From positions 32,737 through 96,736 of the forward strand of contig CACARD010000005.1 of NCBI GenBank assembly GCA_902534735.1: 64,000 bases of DNA, read 5' to 3'. The stretch is from an uncultured Pelagibacteraceae bacterium. GTDB lineage: Bacteria > Pseudomonadota > Alphaproteobacteria > Pelagibacterales > Pelagibacteraceae. This document shows positions 45,722 through 55,734 of this stretch, piece after piece (position 1 is the stretch's first letter; every line of letters starts with the position of its first letter). Both the position numbers and the translations under genes were made by a program. The notes beneath the pieces are model-generated. The model had not been told where the DNA came from, did no database searches, and saw nothing but the letters and a program-made list of their open reading frames with translations.

Positions 45722-46187
45722 AAGTAGCAAAATAGATATTTCAAAAGAAATTATCACACAAAAAATTGCTGAAAAAATTGCAAGTAAAGTTAGTAAAAAT
45801 ACAACTTTGCTTTTTTATGGAAATATCGGTGTAGGTAAGACTACATTTATCAGGTATCTAATCAATTATCTTCAAACAAAAAATGGTTTAGAAAGAACAG
45901 AAATACCTAGTCCAACTTTTAATATTATAAATGAATATGAGATTAATTCTTTGATTGTTAGACATTTTGATCTTTACAGAATTAAAGATAAAAAAGATTT
46001 AAATAATTTAGGAATTAATGAAAATCTAGAAGATTATGCCAGACTAATTGAATGGCCTGAAATCTTAGGTAAAAATATAGAAAGTACTTTTAAATTAAAG
46101 TTTGAATATGATGAAAAGCTTGAAAATAGGTACTTAATTATATCTAATAATATTGATTTTGATTTTAATGAATTTGAAAAAATTTAA
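45705..46187 (+). CDS. tsaE: tRNA threonylcarbamoyladenosine biosynthesis ATPase TsaE
   Basis: [34 protein letters not shown]. Confidence 0.9.
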   Translation: MPIATKSSKIDISKEIITQKIAEKIASKVSKNTTLLFYGNIGVGKTTFIRYLINYLQTKNGLERTEIPSPTFNIINEYEINSLIVRHFDLYRIKDKKDLNNLGINENLEDYARLIEWPEILGKNIESTFKLKFEYDEKLENRYLIISNNIDFDFNEFEKI

Positions 46188-47100
46188 AAAGTTATCAGGA
46201 GATGCATCTTTTAGACAATTTTATAGAACAAATAATTCAGTATTAGTTTATAGCAAAATTCAAAAGCGATCAAACTTGTTAAATTATGATGCTGTTAACA
46301 AAATATTGATTAAAAATAAAATATTAGCACCAGGTTTAATTAGTCAAAATTATAAAAAAAACTTTATAGAAATTGAGGATTTCGGCAATAAAAACATGTT
46401 GGATAAAATTAAATCTTCAAAAACTAAATTAAATGAATACAAAAAAATACTGAAAATTTTATATCAAATTCAAAAAATTAAAAATTTTAAAACTCAAAAT
46501 TTTCTCAAGAAAAAATTTAATTTATCAAACTATTCAAAAGCTAAAATACTTAAAGAATCGTACCTTTTTTTGGATTGGTACTTACCAGCAAATAAATTAA
46601 TTATTCAAAAAGGATATATAAAAAAAAATCTCAAAAAAATAATAGATAATTTGTATTTAAATTTAAAAATCAAACAGAAAGTATTTGTACATAGAGATTT
46701 TCACGTCTCAAATATGATGTTTTATAAAAATAAAATCGCTTTAATAGATAGTCAAGATGCTGTCCTAGGCAGTCCAGCATATGATTTAGCCTCACTTATA
46801 GATGATGTAAGAATTAAAACTTCAAATAGTTTTAAGTCAAATATTTTAAAAGTATTTCTTAGTAAATTTAAGTATAAAAATAAATCTCAATTTATTAACG
46901 ATTTTGAAATTTTATCTGTTTTAAGAAATCTAAAAATAATTGGTATATTCACAAGACTTGCAAATAGAGATAAAAAAAAAAAATATTTAAAATTAATACC
47001 TTATGCATGGAAATTAATTGATAATCGTATGAAAAATAATTCAAATTTTAATGATTTAATAAAATTTCTAAAAGAAAATCCAAAAATAAAAAAAAAATGA
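46153..47100 (+). CDS. amgK: aminoglycoside phosphotransferase-family kinase (AmgK-like)
   Basis: LSGDASFRQFYR, VFVHRDFHVSNMMFY, ALIDSQDAVLGSPAYDLASLIDD; followed by murU-like gene. Alternative start at 46168. Confidence 0.8.
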   Translation: MILILMNLKKFKKLSGDASFRQFYRTNNSVLVYSKIQKRSNLLNYDAVNKILIKNKILAPGLISQNYKKNFIEIEDFGNKNMLDKIKSSKTKLNEYKKILKILYQIQKIKNFKTQNFLKKKFNLSNYSKAKILKESYLFLDWYLPANKLIIQKGYIKKNLKKIIDNLYLNLKIKQKVFVHRDFHVSNMMFYKNKIALIDSQDAVLGSPAYDLASLIDDVRIKTSNSFKSNILKVFLSKFKYKNKSQFINDFEILSVLRNLKIIGIFTRLANRDKKKKYLKLIPYAWKLIDNRMKNNSNFNDLIKFLKENPKIKKK

Positions 47101-47789
47101 AAATTAAAACAGCAATAATTTTATGTGCAGGCTTTGGAAAAAGATTAATGCCATTAACTGAGAAAACCCCAAAACCACTCTTGAAAATCAATGAGATTAG
47201 CTTATTAGAAAATACTATAAATTTGATAAAAGTATTAGAGATAAAATCTTTAAAAATTAATACTTTTTATTTAAGTGAGAAAATTAAAGATTTTATATTT
47301 TCAAATAATTTTGATTTAGAAATTCAAATCGTAGAAGATGGTGCTGAAATATTAGACACAGGGGGCGGTCTTTTAAATGTTGTAAATAATTCAGTTGAAA
47401 GAGATTTTATAGTTTTTAATCCTGATACAATTTGGAACACTGAATATGCAAATGAAATTAAGCAGATGGAAAATATATATTTTAAAAATAACTTAGAAAA
47501 TATTTTAATGGTTGTAAAAAAAGATTTAAGTTTTGATAAAAGACTTAAAGGCAATTTCTCTCTTGCTGGTAATAATTTAAATAAAAATAATGATAAAAAT
47601 TATATTTATACGGGATGTCAAATTATAAATAAAAATATTTTAAAAAATTTATCAAAAAAAATATTCTCTATGAATGAGATTTGGGACTACTACATTGAAA
47701 AGGAAAATTTGCACGGTTTCGAAAGTAATATTGAATTTCTACATTTGACAGATAATGAGATTTACGAAAAACTTTTGCAAAAAGGTTAG
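47097..47789 (+). CDS. murU: nucleotidyltransferase (MurU-like)
   Basis: AIILCAGFGKRLMPLTEKTPKPLLKI; coupled to AmgK-like gene. Confidence 0.82.
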   Translation: MKIKTAIILCAGFGKRLMPLTEKTPKPLLKINEISLLENTINLIKVLEIKSLKINTFYLSEKIKDFIFSNNFDLEIQIVEDGAEILDTGGGLLNVVNNSVERDFIVFNPDTIWNTEYANEIKQMENIYFKNNLENILMVVKKDLSFDKRLKGNFSLAGNNLNKNNDKNYIYTGCQIINKNILKNLSKKIFSMNEIWDYYIEKENLHGFESNIEFLHLTDNEIYEKLLQKG

Positions 47790-48496
47790 AATTTAATTAA
47801 ATCCCTAGATCTACTCTGATCGAGGTATTTAGCTTCTTTTATATTCTTTTTTTCAAATTTCAAAAGTAGAGGATTTCCGGTTGGTATTTCAAGTTTGGAA
47901 ATTTCATTGTCATCAATTTTAAATAAATATTTTAAAAGCGATCTAATAGAATTTCCATGAGCAGATATAATTGTGTTATCGTGTAAATTTTTCTCTATGT
48001 TTTCAACAAAATAGGGCACAACTCTATCATAAGTATCTTTTAAGGACTCTGTATCTGGAATTAAGTTACGAGGTATATCATTATAAATACTTATATTTTT
48101 TGGATGATAAGGACTATTTGTGTTCAATGGTTTTGGCGGATTATCCCAAGATCTTCTGAATTTGTGAACTTCTTCTTCTCCTAATTTTTTCCTCATTTCA
48201 TCTTTATTTAATCCTGTAAGTGACCCGTAGTGCCTTTCATTTAATTGCCAGGCCTTAATTATATTATTTGGTTTTACTCTGATCGTATTTAAAATGAGCT
48301 TCAAGGTATCAATCGATCTTAGTTGATATGAAGTATAAAAATGTTTTATTTCTAAATTTAATTTTTTTATAAACTCTCCGGCTTTACAGGCTTCTAATTT
48401 ACCTTGTGGTGCGAGCTCAACGTCGACCCATCCTGTAAATTTATTTTCTAAATTCCATTCGCTTTGACCATGTCTAACAAGTATTAAGTGACTCAT
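47786..48496 (-). CDS. gpmA: 2,3-bisphosphoglycerate-dependent phosphoglycerate mutase
   Basis: LVRHGQSEWNLENKFTGWVDVELAPQG, LNERHYGSLTGLNK, SAHGNSIRSLLKYL. Confidence 0.95.
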   Translation of the reverse strand: MSHLILVRHGQSEWNLENKFTGWVDVELAPQGKLEACKAGEFIKKLNLEIKHFYTSYQLRSIDTLKLILNTIRVKPNNIIKAWQLNERHYGSLTGLNKDEMRKKLGEEEVHKFRRSWDNPPKPLNTNSPYHPKNISIYNDIPRNLIPDTESLKDTYDRVVPYFVENIEKNLHDNTIISAHGNSIRSLLKYLFKIDDNEISKLEIPTGNPLLLKFEKKNIKEAKYLDQSRSRDLIKF

Positions 48497-48522
48497 TTGT
48501 GAAAATTTAATATAGATTAACT

Positions 48523-48894
48523 ATGAATTACTTAAAGCAGTTTTTTTATCTGTCTAACATAGTTTTATTTATTTTTTACTTATATCCCGGTAGTATTTTT
48601 GGATGTTTTATTTATAGTGATTGTAAAATTCAACCACAATTAACAAGAGATTTTTTAGTATCTTCAAATCACGTTTATGTTTTCTTTATTATATCAATTC
48701 TAGGATTAATTGTTTTTAAACATAAATTAAAAAATATATTTATTTATCTTATTTGTATTTCTATTGTTTTAGAAATTATGCACTTAATAATTCCAGAAAG
48801 AGGATTTGAATTAGGTGATTTGTTTGGTAATATAATAGGTGTATTTATATCGTTTTTAGTTTTTAAAATAATTTATAAAGGTAGATTACAATGA
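48523..48894 (+). CDS. VanZ-like small membrane protein
   Basis: Hydrophobic TM segments with EIMHLIIPERGFELGDLFGNIIGV, VanZ-family C-terminal pattern. Confidence 0.6.
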   Translation: MNYLKQFFYLSNIVLFIFYLYPGSIFGCFIYSDCKIQPQLTRDFLVSSNHVYVFFIISILGLIVFKHKLKNIFIYLICISIVLEIMHLIIPERGFELGDLFGNIIGVFISFLVFKIIYKGRLQ

Positions 48895-49199
48895 GTTCAT
48901 TCGATGAAAGAAAAAAAGGTTTTGAAAAAAAATTTGCTCATGATGAGGAAAAACAATTTAAAATTAATGCAAGAAAAAATAAATATTTAGGAGAGTGGGC
49001 CTCACAAATTCTCGGATATGATGAGGAAAAAAAAAATCAATATATTGAAGATGTAATTAAAGCAGATTTTGCTGAGGCAGGTGATGAAGATGTGTATAGA
49101 AAGCTTTATGGAGATTTAAAAGATAAAAATATATCCGAAGATCAAATTAGAAAAAAAATGCAAGAATGCAATGAAAAAGCAACTACTGAAGTTAGTTAG
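48891..49199 (+). CDS. DUF1476 protein (alphaproteobacterial F1-ATPase zeta-inhibitor family)
   Basis: SSFDERKKGFEKKFAHDEEKQFKINARKNKYLGEWAS conserved DUF1476 N-terminus. Confidence 0.88.
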   Translation: MSSFDERKKGFEKKFAHDEEKQFKINARKNKYLGEWASQILGYDEEKKNQYIEDVIKADFAEAGDEDVYRKLYGDLKDKNISEDQIRKKMQECNEKATTEVS

Positions 49200-49683
49200 T
49201 TTTATATTTTTATTTACATTTGTAGCAACAAATTACTTACTATCAGAAACAATCCTAATTTCAGATAAGATTAAAATAATTGATGGCGATACAATTTTAT
49301 TAGATAATAAAAAAATTCGTTTTTCAGGCATAGATGCTCCAGAAACTAAATTTAAAGGGAAGCAACAGTTTTGCCTAAAAAATAAAAAAAAAATTAATTG
49401 TGGAAAAATTTCAAAAAATTCTCTTACAGAAAAAATTATAAATAAAAAATTAAAATGTCTAATTGAGCCACAAAAGGACTATTTTGGTAGGTATTTAGGT
49501 GAGTGTTTTATCAATAATGAAAGTGTTTCAGCTTACATGGTAAGAAATGGATTAGCCTTCGACTATCCAAAATATTCGAAAAAAAAATATTCTAAATATC
49601 AAATTTATGCAAAAAACAATAAGTTAGGTTTATGGAGTATGGAATTTGATTATCCATGGATATGGAGAAAAAATAATAGATAA
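49171..49683 (+). CDS. secreted thermonuclease-family (SNase-like) protein
   Basis: N-terminal signal-like stretch, IDGDTILLDNKKIRFSGIDAPE, DYFGRYLGECFINNESVSAYMVRNGLAF. Confidence 0.88.
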   Translation: MKKQLLKLVSFIFLFTFVATNYLLSETILISDKIKIIDGDTILLDNKKIRFSGIDAPETKFKGKQQFCLKNKKKINCGKISKNSLTEKIINKKLKCLIEPQKDYFGRYLGECFINNESVSAYMVRNGLAFDYPKYSKKKYSKYQIYAKNNKLGLWSMEFDYPWIWRKNNR

Positions 49684-49696
49684 TTTATATTAAACT

Positions 49697-50296
49697 GTGA
49701 TTCTTTTTAGAAAGTATTTTTTATTTTTTGGTCTATTATTTTTAACTGCTTGCTCATCGATACCACAAAATACAGCAGATGGCTGTTCAATATTTTCTGA
49801 GAGATATCTTTGGTATAAACACGCAAAAAAAACTGAAAAAAAGTGGGGAACACCAATCAACTTACAATTAGCAATAATAAAAATGGAATCTGATTTTGAC
49901 TGGCTCGCTAAGCCTGCGCGTCAAAAATTATTTAAAGTTATACCTTATAAAAGACCTTCTAGTTCATTTGGATACTCACAAGCTATTAAAGGTACTTGGA
50001 AACAATATAAAGATGAGACTGGAAATAAATATGCTTTAAGAACTAGATTTAAAGATAGTGTTGATTTTATTGGCTGGTATACAAACAAAACAGAAAAAAT
50101 TTTAAAGGTTTCAAAAAAAGATGCTTTCAGACAATATATTGCTTATCATGAAGGCTGGGGAAATTATAAAAATTATAAAAATAATCAGAAAGTTATAGTA
50201 TTGGCAAAAAAAGTAGAGGGTTATTCAAATAAATTCAAGAAGCAGCTTAATAAATGTAGTAAATCTTTGACTACTAGAAAATATATTATTTTTTAA
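49697..50296 (+). CDS. lipoprotein with lysozyme-like/SLT domain
   Basis: GTG start, lipobox LTACSS, LAIIKMESDFDW and SSFGYSQAIKGTWKQY. Confidence 0.75.
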   Translation: MILFRKYFLFFGLLFLTACSSIPQNTADGCSIFSERYLWYKHAKKTEKKWGTPINLQLAIIKMESDFDWLAKPARQKLFKVIPYKRPSSSFGYSQAIKGTWKQYKDETGNKYALRTRFKDSVDFIGWYTNKTEKILKVSKKDAFRQYIAYHEGWGNYKNYKNNQKVIVLAKKVEGYSNKFKKQLNKCSKSLTTRKYIIF

Positions 50297-53200
50297 TCAA
50301 CTGCTTTTCTAGCTCCAGATCTACTGCATCTATTCTCTTGGTATTTTTTGCTAATGTTAAATACATAGTTGGCGTAACATATAATGTAAAGAATGTTGAA
50401 ATAATCATTCCACCAAAGATTGTTGATCCAACTGCTAATCTAGACGCCTCACCTGCGCCTGGACCTATGTTACCTACTATAAGAGGCAACATTGCAATCA
50501 TGGTGCTTAATGAAGTCATTATGATTGGTCTTATTCTTAATTTGCAAGCTTCCATCAATGCTTCCTCAATTTTTGCACCTGTTGTTCGAATTTGATTAGT
50601 ATAGTCTACGATTAAAATACTATTTTTAGTGGATATACCGATTAATATAATCAAGGCGATTTGTGAAAATATATTTATTGAACTATTTAGAAATAAAATG
50701 AATACAAGACCTCCAAAAACTGCAAGAGGCACAGTCAATATTATAATAAAAGGATGGACAAAAGAGTTAAAAGTAGCGGCCATTACTAAATATGCAGTTA
50801 TTAATGCTAAAGCGAAAATAAGAAATATTTCGTTACTAGTCTCTTTTAGTTCTTCGGACTTACCTTTCCAAGTTATTTGATTTTGAGGAGCAACTCTCAA
50901 CATTACGTCTTCTAAATATTTTATAGCTTCAGACAATGTATATTCTTCAGATAAAGCTGCCGATATAGTTACTGCTCTTTGTCTATTATATCTAGGTAAT
51001 GACTCAGCAGTTCCTTTCTCTTCAAATTCTACCAAACTTGCAACAGATACTAATTTTCCTGTAGTTTCAGATCTTACAAAAATCTTTGATAAGCCATCTT
51101 TATCTCTTCTATCTGCTAAATACTGCTGAAGAATAATGGGGTATTCTCTTCCTTCTTTATTATATGTTGTAACTCTCTTTCCACCGTATAATGTTTCTAG
51201 TGTTCTGCCTATATTTTCTATTGAAACTCCTAAATCATTTGCTCGATTTTTATTTGTGATTAATTTTACTTCAGGTTTATTTTTTGTGTAATCACTTTCA
51301 ATTCTAAACATATTTCTATTTCTTCTTAGTTCTCTTAAAACTTGGCTTTGAATTTGTTCTAACTCTTCATAACTTGTCCCATAAATCACCATTTGAACTG
51401 GTTTATTGTAGCTAGAAACTCTTATAGATTGAGGTGATATAGGAAACGCAAACGTTTCAGGCACACTAACAACTTGTCCAATAGCTTCTCTTAAAACAAC
51501 TTGTGTACTCTTTTCTCTATTTTTCCATTCATCTAAAAGTGCAATTATAATAAAAGTATTATATGAAGTTGCAGACTTACCGAAACCAGGTACCCTCATA
51601 ATTAATCTTTGGTAAGGGCTGTCTTCTGCTTGTAACAATTTTAATATTCTTCCCTCAATTATTTGGGCTTTTTCTTGTGTGTACTCGAATGAACTTCCTT
51701 CATCAGTAGAACCAATTATTAAATAAGCCCCCCTATCTTCTAATGGTATCAATTCTTTTTTAGTAAAGTTAAATAAATAAACTGAAGCTGCAATTAATAG
51801 AATTATAAATATCGAAATTGTTTTCTGTTTATTAATCCAAAATTTTAAGGTATCGGTATAAAATTCTGTAAAAGATTTAAATCCATTATTGAATTTTTTT
51901 ACAAAAAAATTAATTTTTTCTTTTTTATTTAAAAACTTACTTCCTAACATTGGTGAAAGAGTTAAAGCCACAAACGAAGAAACAACAATTGAGAAAGATA
52001 GTGCTATTGCGGTTTCCTTAAACAAGGTGCCAGCTATACCCTCAATAAAAATTAAAGGTAAAAAAACTGCAACTAAGATTAAAGTTGTAGCTATTATCGC
52101 AAATGTTATTTGTCTTGAGCCTTTATAAGCAGCTACAAGTGGTGTTTCTCCTTTTTCAATTCTTGTATAAATTGCATCTGTCATTATTACAGAATCATCA
52201 GTTATTATTCCAATTGCTAAAATAAAACTCAGGAGAACAAATATATTTATAGAAAGATCAAATATATATAAACCTAAAAACGAACCAATTAAACTTACTG
52301 GCAAAGCTACAGCTGGTACAATTACAGCTTTTAGGTTTCCTAAAAACAAGTAAATTATTACTACAACCAAAATAAAAGCAATAATTAAACTTTTATAAAC
52401 TTCCTGTATTGCAGTTCCTACGTAAGTTGCTCTATTAAATGCTATTTCTAACTTTAAACCATCTGGTAAAGATTGATTTAAAACGTTTATTTTCTCTTTA
52501 ATTTGATTTGAAAGTTCGACGGTTGATGCTCCACTTTTTGCGTATATTCCAATCCCAACTGTTTTTAAATTAGCTGCATTTTTTCTTTGAGCTTTAAATA
52601 AAGTTTTCTCAGAAACTGGACCAAGCTCAACATTTGCAATATCAGAAAGGGTTGTGACTTTATCTTTGTTTTTCTTAAGAGGAAGCTGCTTGATTGTTTC
52701 AATGTTAGAGTAAGACTTATCAATATTAAGAGTTAAGTCTTTGTTACTAGCTTCTAAAGTTCCAGCAGGGATGTTTATATTTTCATTTCTTAATGCTCTC
52801 TCGACTTCCTGAATAGTAAGATTATTGGCTGCTAATTTGATAGGATCTACCCAAACTCTAACACTTAGCTCTCTTAGTCCACCGACTAAAATTCTACCAA
52901 CATTTGGTACGCTCGAAAAGGCATCTATAAGATATCTTTCTGCATAATCACCCAAATCCAAATCATTCCAAGTTGGTGACGATAGCGCAACCCACATTGT
53001 AGTTGTAAAACCTGCTGCTTGTTTCAAAATTTGGGGTGGGTTTGCTTGATCTGGTAAATTGTCCGCAACTCTTGATACTCTTTCTCTTATGTCATTTGCT
53101 GCATCATCTAAATCTATATCTGTATTAAAATAAATATTTATTCTACTTCTTCCATTAAGCGAACTAGAATCAATGTTCTTAATTCCTTCCGCTCCTCCTA

Positions 53201-53414
53201 TAACATCTTCTATTTTTTGTGTTATTTCTTCATCAACAATTTCAGCTGAAGCAGATTTATAATCGGTTTGTACCTGCACCACTGGAGGCTGAATACCATC
53301 TGGTAATTCCCTAACAGGTAATTCCCAAAATACAAAAATTCCAAAAATAATTAGTATCATTGACATTACCCATGCAACGACAGGTCTTTTAATACTAACT
53401 TCAGTTATATACAT
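50286..53414 (-). CDS. RND multidrug efflux permease (AcrB/MexF-like HAE1)
   Basis: 1042 aa, ISIKRPVVAWVMSMILIIFGIF, GIITDDSVIMTDAI, ISTKNSILIVDY; partner MFP downstream gene order. Confidence 0.95.
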   Translation of the reverse strand: MYITEVSIKRPVVAWVMSMILIIFGIFVFWELPVRELPDGIQPPVVQVQTDYKSASAEIVDEEITQKIEDVIGGAEGIKNIDSSSLNGRSRINIYFNTDIDLDDAANDIRERVSRVADNLPDQANPPQILKQAAGFTTTMWVALSSPTWNDLDLGDYAERYLIDAFSSVPNVGRILVGGLRELSVRVWVDPIKLAANNLTIQEVERALRNENINIPAGTLEASNKDLTLNIDKSYSNIETIKQLPLKKNKDKVTTLSDIANVELGPVSEKTLFKAQRKNAANLKTVGIGIYAKSGASTVELSNQIKEKINVLNQSLPDGLKLEIAFNRATYVGTAIQEVYKSLIIAFILVVVIIYLFLGNLKAVIVPAVALPVSLIGSFLGLYIFDLSINIFVLLSFILAIGIITDDSVIMTDAIYTRIEKGETPLVAAYKGSRQITFAIIATTLILVAVFLPLIFIEGIAGTLFKETAIALSFSIVVSSFVALTLSPMLGSKFLNKKEKINFFVKKFNNGFKSFTEFYTDTLKFWINKQKTISIFIILLIAASVYLFNFTKKELIPLEDRGAYLIIGSTDEGSSFEYTQEKAQIIEGRILKLLQAEDSPYQRLIMRVPGFGKSATSYNTFIIIALLDEWKNREKSTQVVLREAIGQVVSVPETFAFPISPQSIRVSSYNKPVQMVIYGTSYEELEQIQSQVLRELRRNRNMFRIESDYTKNKPEVKLITNKNRANDLGVSIENIGRTLETLYGGKRVTTYNKEGREYPIILQQYLADRRDKDGLSKIFVRSETTGKLVSVASLVEFEEKGTAESLPRYNRQRAVTISAALSEEYTLSEAIKYLEDVMLRVAPQNQITWKGKSEELKETSNEIFLIFALALITAYLVMAATFNSFVHPFIIILTVPLAVFGGLVFILFLNSSINIFSQIALIILIGISTKNSILIVDYTNQIRTTGAKIEEALMEACKLRIRPIIMTSLSTMIAMLPLIVGNIGPGAGEASRLAVGSTIFGGMIISTFFTLYVTPTMYLTLAKNTKRIDAVDLELEKQLIKK

Positions 53415-53421
53415 GTATTAA

Positions 53422-54438
53422 TTATTTTTTATTTTCTTGTTTTTCAGAGTCAGACTTTTTAAATATATTTAATTTTTGTAACCACGCAAACATACCATTC
53501 TTGTTTTCTTTAGTATCTTTTTTCTTTTTTCCACTCCAACTAGATTTGTTTTGATTAGCTACTTTAGCACCCTTTTTTATGGGTCTTATTATTAAATTTG
53601 GTCTGACTTTTTTTGTACCCTCAGCAACAACTTTGTCACCAACTTTTAGACCATTTAAAACTTCAACAAAACCCAGGTATCTATCGCCGGTATCAATATT
53701 TGTTTTTAATACCTTATTTTTTTCGTCAACTTTATAGATAAATATATTATCACCTTCCACTATTGTGCTTGTATCCGGGATACTTAAGCTTTCTCTTGTA
53801 TCATATTTTATTGAAATTTCTAAAAATGAGCCAGGCAAAATTTCACCAGATGTATTATCCATTTTTATCCTTGTTGGTAATGATCTAGTATCCTCACTAA
53901 TTCGACTAGCTAAAGAGTCAACTTCACCTTTATAAGTTTTATCTTTGTATCCAGAAAATTTTATATCAACAGGTAAACCAACTTTAATAAACGGTACAAA
54001 CATTTCAGGTATATCTACATCACAATAGATAATACTGGTATTTTCGAGATTAACTAAGATTGAAGATTTTGAAACTTCGATGTCTTCTGAAAATTCTCTT
54101 TTTCCAATTGTTCCATCAAACTGAGCAGTAATTTTTCTATTTTTAAGTTCTGCAATTACATCACCTTTTTTTACTTTTTGATTAAAGTTGATAGGTTTAA
54201 GTATTTCATACTTCTCAATTTTATAGGATTGTGTTTTAAATGGTCTTGCTGTTCCATATGTACTTATTAAATTTTCAAAAACTCTATTTTCAGCTGCAGT
54301 AACAATTATTCCTGGAGGTGGTCTTTTACTAAATTTCTTCTTAAAATGATTTCCAATCATTGTTCTACCAACAATCACTGTAGCTATAATTAAAAAGAAA
54401 ATTATTATTATGCTTGTAATTTTTGTTGATCTTTTCAT
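53422..54438 (-). CDS. RND efflux periplasmic adaptor (MFP)
   Basis: Single TM then lipoyl/barrel-like adaptor pattern; adjacent to RND permease. Confidence 0.88.
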   Translation of the reverse strand: MKRSTKITSIIIIFFLIIATVIVGRTMIGNHFKKKFSKRPPPGIIVTAAENRVFENLISTYGTARPFKTQSYKIEKYEILKPINFNQKVKKGDVIAELKNRKITAQFDGTIGKREFSEDIEVSKSSILVNLENTSIIYCDVDIPEMFVPFIKVGLPVDIKFSGYKDKTYKGEVDSLASRISEDTRSLPTRIKMDNTSGEILPGSFLEISIKYDTRESLSIPDTSTIVEGDNIFIYKVDEKNKVLKTNIDTGDRYLGFVEVLNGLKVGDKVVAEGTKKVRPNLIIRPIKKGAKVANQNKSSWSGKKKKDTKENKNGMFAWLQKLNIFKKSDSEKQENKK

Positions 54439-54441
54439 AAT

Positions 54442-55254
54442 TTATATTTTACCATATTCAGCCCATGAGCCATCATAAATGACTGGAAGATACTTATTAT
54501 TTACTTGAGAATATGCAAGTGCCAAAACACATGCTGTGATCCCAGAACCGCATGAAAACACAACATTTATTGGGTCATTTAAAGATAATTCGTTAAAATA
54601 AGAAGAAATTTCAGATTTGCTTTTAAAAGTAAAATCGTCATTGATAAGTTTTTTAAATGGTAAGCAAATTGAATTAGGTATTGAACCACTTCTTACATTT
54701 TTTCTTGGGTCTGGAGTTGTGCCATTAAAACGATCTTTGCTTCTCGCATCAACTAAATCAAATTTTTTTTTTATTATATTTTGGTCAATCTGATCTTTGC
54801 TCTTAACCATTCCATTATTTTCTTTTGCTTTATAGCTAGTTGTTTGAATAATTATATTATTAGCAGAAGTTATTCTTTTTTCTTTTTTCCATTTATTAAA
54901 ACCTCCATCTAAAACATGTACTTTCTTTTTATCATGGCCAAAGTAAATTAAATTAAACCATACTCTACAAGCACTTAAAACATCAGAATTATCATAAATC
55001 ACAATTTCGTCTTCGTTAGATATGCCCATAGATGATAGTATATTTTCCCACGAACTAATATCCGTTAACATATGTGGTAAGTCGGTTGATTTATTACAAT
55101 TTTTGTCGATATCAAAAAAAATTGCATTTGGTATGTGCTCTTTATTAAATTCTTCTTTACCACTTCTATTTGTTGCAGGCATATGCCAAGAGCCATCAAT
55201 TATTTTTACATTTGAGAGATTTTTTTCTAGCCACTCAGTTGATATAAGTGACAT
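54442..55254 (-). CDS. sseA: thiosulfate/3-mercaptopyruvate sulfurtransferase (rhodanese)
   Basis: VKIIDGSWHMPATNRSGKEEFNKEHIPNAIFFDID, FSCGSGITACVLALA active-site loop. Confidence 0.92.
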   Translation of the reverse strand: MSLISTEWLEKNLSNVKIIDGSWHMPATNRSGKEEFNKEHIPNAIFFDIDKNCNKSTDLPHMLTDISSWENILSSMGISNEDEIVIYDNSDVLSACRVWFNLIYFGHDKKKVHVLDGGFNKWKKEKRITSANNIIIQTTSYKAKENNGMVKSKDQIDQNIIKKKFDLVDARSKDRFNGTTPDPRKNVRSGSIPNSICLPFKKLINDDFTFKSKSEISSYFNELSLNDPINVVFSCGSGITACVLALAYSQVNNKYLPVIYDGSWAEYGKI

Positions 55255-55700
55255 TAGAAAGTTTTTTCCAAATATTTCTGATGATAATCTTCGGCTTTGT
55301 TATAATTTTTTGATTTTGATATTTTGGTAACGATTTTACCCTTAAATTTTTCATTAATTTCTTTCAATACTTTGTTAGCGATTTTATTTTGATTTTCATC
55401 ATGAACAAATATTTCACTTCTATACTGAGTACCTACATCTGGACCTTGCCGGTTTAAAGTAGTTGGATCATGAAATTCAAAAAAGTTTCTTATTATTTCC
55501 TCATAAGAAATTTTAGTATTGTCAAATTCAACTTTAACTACTTCTGCGTGATTGGTGTCACCATAACATACTTCTTTATAAGATGTCTTCTCAGTATTAC
55601 CTCCACAATATCCAACCTCTGTATTTATTACTCCATCTAACTTGCTAAATTTTATTTCGGGTCCCCAAAAACATCCAAGTGCTAAAGTTGCTATTTCCAT
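55254..55700 (-). CDS. msrA: peptide methionine sulfoxide reductase MsrA
   Basis: LALGCFWGPE, VGYCGGNT, FEFHDPTTLNRQGPDVGTQYRS, AEDYHQKY. Confidence 0.96.
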   Translation of the reverse strand: MEIATLALGCFWGPEIKFSKLDGVINTEVGYCGGNTEKTSYKEVCYGDTNHAEVVKVEFDNTKISYEEIIRNFFEFHDPTTLNRQGPDVGTQYRSEIFVHDENQNKIANKVLKEINEKFKGKIVTKISKSKNYNKAEDYHQKYLEKTF

Positions 55701-55734
55701 TGCTAAAAATTTTAATTAATCTAAAGTTATTATC

